Below are positions 29,466-34,271 of a stretch of DNA of 34,271 nt, piece after piece. This DNA is from Deltaproteobacteria bacterium (lineage in GTDB: Bacteria > Bdellovibrionota_B > Oligoflexia > Oligoflexales > Bog-1112). The notes under the pieces were generated by a model that was given only the letters and a program-made list of their open reading frames with translations, was not told where the DNA came from and did no database searches. The first letter of the stretch is position 1, and the number at the start of each line of letters is the position of its first letter. Both the position numbers and the translations under genes were made by a program. Where the stretch lies: assembly GCA_003136475.1 (NCBI GenBank), contig PLEQ01000232.1:1-34271 (forward strand), given 5' to 3'.

Positions 29466-31763
29466 TTATTTACCAATCGTAGCCTGTAACTGTAGATCGC
29501 CGTTATTCATAGTCATCGGTCCTGTACCCCTGTCTAATGGATATCCGGACTCAAAATTTCTTTGGGCTGGCATCACTCTTTCATTGTAATATTTTTCAGC
29601 CAATGGGTTATTTTCCGTTTTCATTTTATTGTACGTATTATAAAATTTCTGTAATTCTTCTGAATGGCCAGAGAAAGCGCCGGAAGCTTTGGCGGCATTT
29701 GTAGCTACTGTACCTAATATCTCAGATAGCGTTTTTAATGAAACTCCCGCTTCTCCTGCGGCTGCGCCGACCAACTGATCTAGGCTTCTTCCAGTTCCTT
29801 CTGCTCCAGCCCCAAGTTCTTTAGATGTCTGAGCTTCATAATCTTTTCTTAATTTGGTAGTGCCTGGCATTCCTTCCATCCCTTGTATGGCTTGCCCGAC
29901 AAGAAACTGCTGCATCTTTTGTGGACTAGCACCTTGCATTTGGGGATTAAAAGCGGATGTACTAGCGGCGAGATCTTTATATACACTCATCACTGTAGGA
30001 GAAAGAGTAGGGTTATATCCAGCAGTTGAGCCGCCGTGTTCTCCAGCGTATTTGGCAATATCTTTACCTAGAAGATCTAGTTTGCCTTGTGCCCCCGGTG
30101 CAACTAAACCAGAAGCCTGGGCTCCAGCTTTATTGATCTGACTTTGAAATTGTTCTGCTGTTAATGCGGTTTTTCTTCCTTTATTTGCGGCAAGTAATTG
30201 TGATTGAAACTCTGGACTATTAACGTCCAAATTGCCTCTGGTCTCAATCATTCTTTGAAGGACTAAGGGATTTCCTCCAGAAGCCTTCATAAGATCCGGA
30301 AAGTTTCTCATTATTACAGCCGCGTTAATTGCTCCAGTTCTGCCGGATGTTTCTGTGGTAGTACCCTTATAAGCTTCATATGCAGATCTTGCGTTTTCCA
30401 AACCCTTCATGGTATTGGCACCAGTAGCGAAATTGCCCATCTGATCTGCAATATTTGCAGCACCTGCTCTAGAAGTGACGCCAGATTGACTAACTACTTC
30501 TGCAACATTTTGTATGAATTTGCTATTTTCTGCAGCAAATTTTGATTTGTCCAATCCCATGGCTTGGGCGGTAGAAAAAATATCTATCAAGGCAGCCTTA
30601 CTAGTTTCAGCACTTCCCAAAGTACCGCTCAATGAGCCCAAAACATTTGTCGAGTTATTCAAATTCAGGCTACGCTGAGCTTGCAATGCCAGTACTGAAC
30701 CACGACCCATAGAGGTAGATCCACCGGCCCCCATAATACTGCTTGTAGCTTGCATACCTTGTTCTGGCATAAAACCAGCATTGGTGGACGACTGTAGATA
30801 TCCAAATAGGTCCTTATCATTAAGTCCCAATGTTCTTTGGGCACCTAAATATCCTGTAGCATTTCCTTGAAGTCTTTCGATAGCATCTCTCTTAAATGGA
30901 TCCTGTGCTTTTAGGCCTTCAAGAGCAGTATTTCTATTTTGGGCAAATTCTTGCCCCTGCATGGCATTATATTTTTCTGGATTAAAGGCTAGCGCTCTAC
31001 CCCTTTCGGTTAATAGGCCCACACCTAAAAAATCTTTTATGGTATCTAAGGTTTTAGTTCTATCCTGTTCTGTTTGGGCCATTTCGCCAGCCCTTTTTCT
31101 TTCTCCCCCGAATATGCTTTCGTAAACAAATTGTCCAGATTGCATTTGAGAAAGAGTTTGGCCAGTAGTCCCAGCGATTGCTGCGCCACGCATTTGGGTG
31201 GTTATTATTGGAGATCTAATCGCCTCTCCTACGACTTCCATGACCTTGTTAATCATCATGGCAGCAGAACCGCCAATAACCGCTGACATGGCGCCCTTAC
31301 TTAACATCTCTCCAAAACCACCACCGCCACCAGTTGCAGCTGGCTTAGATGGCATCACGCCTCTAGCCCTATCAAATGCTTTTTGAGACTCCTGTAATCT
31401 AGTTTGAAGAACTTGCTGGGTATTTTGTAAAGACTGGAGATCTCTCTCTGCTTTCAAACGCTTATTGGCTACTTCTAAGCCTTCTTTTTCTAACTTAGTG
31501 ATTCTTGCGATCTGAGCTTCTTTTTTTGCAAGGTCTCTGTTAATCTGTTCTAATCCAGCTTTTTCTTGTTTTATTTTTTGGTCTAAAGCCCTACTGGTCT
31601 GTGAAGCTTCTTTAATAGATTCTATGCTGGGAGCCATCTTCTGAGCAGCGGGTCCTAACTTTAGCTTTTGGGATTCCTTATCGATCTTAGATATGGCATC
31701 CTTAACCGCATTTAAGAGTTCAGTGGCATCACCTGAAATTTTGAGTTTAACGTCATTTGCCAT
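29466..31763 (-). CDS. tail tape measure protein
   Basis: The 765-residue protein opens VKLKISGDATELLNAVKDAI, the standard start of tape measure proteins, followed by a long coiled coil (about residues 60-135, KAGLEQINRDLAKKEAQIAR and on). GGGGGFGEMLSKGAMSAVIG with a hydrophobic helix comes next (about 145-185), which may enter the membrane at infection. The rest is Gln/Ala/Gly-rich and helical. At about 0.15 nm per residue it predicts a tail of roughly 115 nm. A catalytic peptidoglycan domain, sometimes present in this family, was not seen. It is the first gene of its operon; GGGG lies 9 bases before the ATG, with CAATCTTAT further upstream. Confidence 0.85.
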   Translation of the reverse strand: MANDVKLKISGDATELLNAVKDAISKIDKESQKLKLGPAAQKMAPSIESIKEASQTSRALDQKIKQEKAGLEQINRDLAKKEAQIARITKLEKEGLEVANKRLKAERDLQSLQNTQQVLQTRLQESQKAFDRARGVMPSKPAATGGGGGFGEMLSKGAMSAVIGGSAAMMINKVMEVVGEAIRSPIITTQMRGAAIAGTTGQTLSQMQSGQFVYESIFGGERKRAGEMAQTEQDRTKTLDTIKDFLGVGLLTERGRALAFNPEKYNAMQGQEFAQNRNTALEGLKAQDPFKRDAIERLQGNATGYLGAQRTLGLNDKDLFGYLQSSTNAGFMPEQGMQATSSIMGAGGSTSMGRGSVLALQAQRSLNLNNSTNVLGSLSGTLGSAETSKAALIDIFSTAQAMGLDKSKFAAENSKFIQNVAEVVSQSGVTSRAGAANIADQMGNFATGANTMKGLENARSAYEAYKGTTTETSGRTGAINAAVIMRNFPDLMKASGGNPLVLQRMIETRGNLDVNSPEFQSQLLAANKGRKTALTAEQFQSQINKAGAQASGLVAPGAQGKLDLLGKDIAKYAGEHGGSTAGYNPTLSPTVMSVYKDLAASTSAFNPQMQGASPQKMQQFLVGQAIQGMEGMPGTTKLRKDYEAQTSKELGAGAEGTGRSLDQLVGAAAGEAGVSLKTLSEILGTVATNAAKASGAFSGHSEELQKFYNTYNKMKTENNPLAEKYYNERVMPAQRNFESGYPLDRGTGPMTMNNGDLQLQATIGK

Positions 31764-31799
31764 TTAAATTGCCCCAGAACCGTTATAAGATACCATAAG

Positions 31800-31808
31800 A
31801 TAAGATTG
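31800..31808 (-). promoter_or_regulatory. CAATCTTAT intergenic motif, copy 7
   Basis: An exact copy 36 bases before the tape measure ATG at 31763. TGATATA lies 17 bases further upstream (31826-31832), nearly the same pairing as at copy 6. Confidence 0.6.
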
Positions 31809-31845
31809 TCGGTATTCCATATGCCTATATCATCCAAAATAATCA

Positions 31846-31873
31846 TTGACTGAACTGAAATTTATGGTATTCT
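31846..31873 (+). promoter_or_regulatory. sigma70-type promoter for the right-hand + strand operon
   Basis: TTGACT (31846-31851), a 16-base spacer and TATTCT (31868-31873). The start of transcription would fall at about 31880, directly at the ATG at 31881, and no Shine-Dalgarno precedes that ATG. Confidence 0.55.
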
Positions 31874-31880
31874 GCTAAAT

Positions 31881-32072
31881 ATGGCAAAAAGTCTCAAAAA
31901 GAATCATAAAAATAAAACAAAATCAAAGTCTAAGGAGATCCGGTACTTAGAGAAGCTTATCAAATATAGTACGCAATGTATAGATGGTAAATCTCCAGAA
32001 TTAGATTCCCTTTTCAGACAACAAGCTTACCGTCTACAAGAAGAGATTAATAAACTGGTTAAAAATCAATGA
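31881..32072 (+). CDS. small basic protein of unknown function
   Basis: A 63-residue protein, first of the + strand operon. The N-terminus is very Lys-rich (KSLKKNHKNKTKSKSKE), followed by one or two helices (IRYLEKLIKYSTQC; FRQQAYRLQEEINKLVKN). A nucleic-acid- or membrane-binding role is possible from charge alone. It has no visible ribosome binding site and may be read from a leaderless message. Its stop overlaps the next ATG (ATGA). Confidence 0.6.
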   Translation: MAKSLKKNHKNKTKSKSKEIRYLEKLIKYSTQCIDGKSPELDSLFRQQAYRLQEEINKLVKNQ

Positions 32073-32254
32073 GTTATATAAAAGAATATTTAGATTCATT
32101 TTTTATAATTATATCTCGTATATCAATGGTATTATTGGGAATTTCCGCCTATACAGGATCTACCTTAGCCGTATTTGCAATATACTTATCCTGTGTTTTT
32201 GCTATTGCTAGGCCCATTGCTCTTTTTATCAACAAAATGGAGAAAAAATCTTGA
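32069..32254 (+). CDS. small membrane protein with two predicted helices
   Basis: A 61-residue protein with two hydrophobic stretches (SFFIIISRISMVLLGISAY and TLAVFAIYLSCVFAIARPIA) and a charged end (NKMEKKS). Size and layout would fit a class II holin or a small inner-membrane protein, but there is no lysis gene next to it; the transglycosylase is about 20 kb away. Overlapping starts and stops tie it to both neighbours. Confidence 0.6.
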   Translation: MSYIKEYLDSFFIIISRISMVLLGISAYTGSTLAVFAIYLSCVFAIARPIALFINKMEKKS

Positions 32255-32736
32255 AAAAACTCATAGTTCTATTTTTATTTTTATCTAGTTATGCTATCGC
32301 TGATGAAGCCTTTGTTGGTTATGGTCTTGGCATCCTAAGAGGTGCAGATACTTTCTTGGGTCAAACTAAGTATCTAGATTTAGGGTACAGAGAGTTCATG
32401 TGGGATGGTCTTTATTGGCAAACCAAACTCGGTGGCATCGGGGAAGGATCTCCAGATTCTACCAGAAGTGGCGGAGCGTTCCTTTCTACAGGGATGGGAC
32501 TAGAAGTCGATCTTCATCCAATTGAATTGCGTGGAGGAGGTGCCATAGCTGGAATTACCACTCCGGATAGTCAACTAGGTGGATATTTTCAGTTCAATGA
32601 AGATATGTCTCTAGGTCTTCGTGACAAAAAAGGAGATGGTATTGCTCTACAATACAATCATATTAGTTGTGCATCTTTCTGCAATCCCAACTTAGGTCGT
32701 GACTTCGTCATTTTGGAATTAAGCCAGAAATGGTGA
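32251..32736 (+). CDS. PagL-like outer-membrane lipid A deacylase homologue
   Basis: The 161-residue protein starts at TTG with GGAG 8 bases upstream. KKLIVLFLFLSSYAIADEA is a signal peptide cut near Ala17-Asp18. Alternating strands follow and the chain ends in Trp, as in outer-membrane barrels. NHISCASFCNPNLGRD (136-151) lines up with the PagL active region remembered from Pseudomonas (HYSNAGLKQPNDGIE): His137 and Ser139 match the catalytic pair, Pro146, Asn147 and Gly149 match, and Asp151 takes the place of the catalytic Glu. FNEDMSLGLRDKKGDGIALQ upstream also fits. PagL removes the 3-O-acyl chain of lipid A. Activity is uncertain because of the Glu-to-Asp change. Cys140 and Cys144 are extra. 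It overlaps the previous gene. Confidence 0.72.
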   Translation: MKKLIVLFLFLSSYAIADEAFVGYGLGILRGADTFLGQTKYLDLGYREFMWDGLYWQTKLGGIGEGSPDSTRSGGAFLSTGMGLEVDLHPIELRGGGAIAGITTPDSQLGGYFQFNEDMSLGLRDKKGDGIALQYNHISCASFCNPNLGRDFVILELSQKW

Positions 32737-32739
32737 TAT

Positions 32740-33000
32740 ATGAAAGAAAATAAGACTACGGTGGACGAAGAGCGTAAGAAAATTAGAAAAATACTAAAAA
32801 ACACATATCCTGGATGTAAAACCTACATCCGGGCCCAAGACGACAGTATTTGGACTGTCCGTGTTATTCATGAAAAGTTCGCGAACCAGGGTGTACATAC
32901 GAGTATCACCGAATTAGTAGATTTACTTACGCCACATGTAGAAAGTTGTATGGTGGTGGAGCCCATCTGCCAAGCAACTTGGGATAGTAGGAGATGGTAA
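32740..33000 (+). CDS. small protein of unknown function
   Basis: An 86-residue protein with GGTGA 5 bases before the ATG, inside the end of the preceding gene. A charged helix (EERKKIRKILKNTYP) is followed by strands (TYIRAQDDSIWTVRVIHEKF) and the helix ITELVDLLTPHV. The helix-strand-strand-helix order with VRVIHEKF recalls the BolA/KH-like fold, but this is a weak resemblance and no function is assigned. Its stop touches the next ATG. Confidence 0.6.
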   Translation: MKENKTTVDEERKKIRKILKNTYPGCKTYIRAQDDSIWTVRVIHEKFANQGVHTSITELVDLLTPHVESCMVVEPICQATWDSRRW

Positions 33001-33351
33001 ATGTTCATGCCTAATCAACCTCAAGTCAATAAATATTATTATCCGGATGGAACTATATCCCTAAGTGAGCCGTCAGACGGCCAAGTGTTTTTTGTTTGGG
33101 ATATGAATGCAACTCATCCCAAAGAGGTATGGCAATGGGATACCAAAAGTATGCAATGGCTAAATGTCACGGCCTCCAATGGTCCCCCTGCCCCAACTGT
33201 TATTGAACTAGACGATACCTTCAACCTTGCCGAGGAGTTTGAGCGCATGGTTAGAGAAGGTGCTAAGCAAAAGAAATGCGAATGCGGATCAGAATCTGTT
33301 GGATCTAACGTTCATAGTTCATGGTGTCAGAAGTGGAGTTCAGATTCTTAA
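33001..33351 (+). CDS. small protein with C-terminal zinc-binding-like tail
   Basis: A 116-residue protein. The first half is rich in Trp, Tyr and Asp (GQVFFVWDMNATHPKEVWQW), a pattern seen in small phage proteins with a beta-sheet that may hold a tail or virion part. The end CECGSESVGSNVHSSWC has Cys, Cys, His and Cys spaced for one zinc ion; tails of this kind occur at the end of many unrelated phage proteins. There is no signal peptide. It starts directly after the previous stop. Confidence 0.65.
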   Translation: MFMPNQPQVNKYYYPDGTISLSEPSDGQVFFVWDMNATHPKEVWQWDTKSMQWLNVTASNGPPAPTVIELDDTFNLAEEFERMVREGAKQKKCECGSESVGSNVHSSWCQKWSSDS

Positions 33352-33358
33352 GCATTTA

Positions 33359-33604
33359 TTGGGTGCAGTATTAGTAGGTGGAATTGTCTTTGGGCTTATA
33401 CTTATAGCTTACGAAGATGGTCTTCCAGTACTTTTCTTTAAAAGATTGAAGTGTCGTTTCGGATACCATAGCGTTTATGTTCGATTTGGAAAGACTAAAA
33501 TTAATAAATACTACTGTATAGTATGCAAAAAACCAAGAACGCATCCTGGATTGAAAATCGTTGACGGCGGCAATAAAATGGGCAATAATAGGTTTGAGTT
33601 TTAA
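33359..33604 (+). CDS. small membrane protein with zinc-like cysteines
   Basis: The reading frame is open from ATG 33227, but that start would overlap the previous gene by 125 bases and its first 40 residues look like a shadow of it. I place the start at TTG 33359, 8 bases after the previous stop, although no strong ribosome binding site supports it. The protein then has an N-terminal membrane helix (LGAVLVGGIVFGLILIAYE) followed by a basic tail with KCRFGYH and YYCIVCKKPRTHP, a possible zinc site, and the end GNNRFEF. Function unknown. Confidence 0.55.
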   Translation: MGAVLVGGIVFGLILIAYEDGLPVLFFKRLKCRFGYHSVYVRFGKTKINKYYCIVCKKPRTHPGLKIVDGGNKMGNNRFEF

Positions 33605-33613
33605 GGAGATAAA

Positions 33614-34228
33614 ATGAATCCGACAGAATACGAAAAAAATGTTTTAATTACAGAATCTAATGATTTTTCAGCAATTAAAGGACGTATTGATGATCGAATG
33701 ATTCGATTACTACATGCGGGACTGGGATTAAGTTCTGAATTGGCAGAACTTACTGATGCCTATGCTAGTCCAAAAAATGTCAATATCGATTGGGTAAATA
33801 TAGCTGAAGAGAGTGCGGATTTATTGTGGTACTGTGCTGTTGCAATTAACGCTCTGGGATTTAATCATGACGAAGTATCTTCTCTTGAATCTGAAGCAAG
33901 TGAGCCTCTAGTTCAAAAACATTCCACTCTTTGTCTCAAGGCAGCTCTTCTAGCTGCCGTATGTGCTACTGGCGAATACAATGATTTGCTTAAAAAGCAT
34001 TTGTTTTATGGTCGAGAACTAAATGTAGAAAAAATGAAGAGGGTATTACAAGCACTGTGTTTGGCCGTTTCTCGACTATGTTTTATCAGTGGAACAACCA
34101 TCGGTGAGGCCCGGCAAACCAATATAAACAAACTCAAGGCCCGTTATGGAGAAAAATTTACTGAAGCCGCTGCTTTGAATCGGGATCTTGAAACGGAACG
34201 TAAAATTCTAGAGGATGGTGTAAAATGA
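33614..34228 (+). CDS. MazG-like nucleotide pyrophosphohydrolase
   Basis: The 204-residue protein has GGAG 6 bases before its ATG. HAGLGLSSELAEL (34-46) and VNIAEESADLLWYC (61-74) supply the ExxE (Glu42, Glu45) and ExxD (Glu66, Asp69) metal-binding motifs of all-alpha NTP pyrophosphohydrolases. The end (NINKLKARYGEKFTEAAALN) is the tail common to phage MazG-like enzymes. Such enzymes hydrolyse (d)NTPs to monophosphates and may clean the nucleotide pool or lower host alarm nucleotides. The middle (90-165) repeats a similar helical layout and may be a second, degenerate half. The next gene overlaps the stop. Confidence 0.82.
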   Translation: MNPTEYEKNVLITESNDFSAIKGRIDDRMIRLLHAGLGLSSELAELTDAYASPKNVNIDWVNIAEESADLLWYCAVAINALGFNHDEVSSLESEASEPLVQKHSTLCLKAALLAAVCATGEYNDLLKKHLFYGRELNVEKMKRVLQALCLAVSRLCFISGTTIGEARQTNINKLKARYGEKFTEAAALNRDLETERKILEDGVK

Positions 34229-34271
34229 AATATTTAATCGTACTTGTCATTTTTTGTTTTAGTGGATGCGC
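34225..34271 (+). CDS. lipoprotein, start only, cut by the window edge
   Basis: An ATG overlapping the stop of the MazG-like gene (ATGA) opens MKYLIVLVIFCFSGC, a short signal peptide with lipobox FSGC. Only 15 full codons are present. It would be a lipid-anchored protein; an Rz1-type spanin is one possibility, but it cannot be judged here. Confidence 0.6.
   Translation, partial: MKYLIVLVIFCFSGC

Noticed and set aside
1-34271. tRNA genes or CRISPR arrays
   Set aside because: The gaps between genes are shorter than about 120 bases and none shows a cloverleaf or regularly spaced repeats.

Overview
The window is part of the genome of a tailed bacteriophage with a contractile tail (myovirus type). 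The evidence is a nearly complete baseplate and tail-tip set on the minus strand: a tape measure protein, a gp27/gpD-like hub, a gpV/gp45-like spike, a protein that joins an XkdP/LysM-type part to a gp25-like part, a giant baseplate-J-like protein and several tail fibre proteins. No sheath, portal, terminase or capsid gene is present. The DNA is AT-rich and tightly packed, and no gap between genes exceeds about 120 bases. The host is probably Gram-negative, because the + strand encodes a predicted outer-membrane beta-barrel resembling the lipid A deacylase PagL and two predicted lipoproteins. The host genus cannot be read from the sequence.

Layout in the direction of late (minus) transcription, from the right: 31763-29466 tape measure; 29463-27496 hub; 27496-26582 spike; 26580-25873 and 25864-25601 proteins of unknown function; 24630-21994 XkdP/gp25 fusion; 21900-15568 giant J-like protein; 15566-13626 second J-related wedge protein; 13622-13188 small tail-tube-like protein; 11573-10827 unrecognised protein; 9943-6992 large appendage protein with a collagen-like stretch; then tail fibre or decoration genes 6297-5842, 5745-3133, 3112-2168, 2158-1301 and 530-1 (cut by the window edge). 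Two GIY-YIG homing endonuclease genes sit between fibre genes.

Three + strand islands interrupt this cluster. 10044-10834 holds three small genes, two of them with zinc-binding-like cysteines. 11620-13191 holds a lytic transglycosylase, an HNH homing endonuclease and two small genes. 24718-25604 holds a lipoprotein with an HExxH metallopeptidase motif and an unknown gene. From 31881 to the right end a + strand operon of overlapping small genes begins: a basic protein, a two-helix membrane protein, the PagL-like barrel, small unknown proteins, a membrane protein with a zinc-like tail, a MazG-like pyrophosphohydrolase and the start of a lipoprotein.

The most interesting signals are: (1) the phage-encoded PagL-like protein, which may alter host lipopolysaccharide; (2) a 9-base motif, CAATCTTAT, in seven intergenic regions just upstream of genes, probably a phage promoter or leader signal; (3) a roughly 2100-residue baseplate-J protein enlarged by repeated beta modules that also occur in neighbouring structural genes, one pair still sharing a 26-base identical DNA run; (4) a baseplate protein that merges two normally separate parts; (5) sigma70-like promoters placed so that the predicted transcript starts at the start codon; (6) a secreted HExxH lipoprotein.
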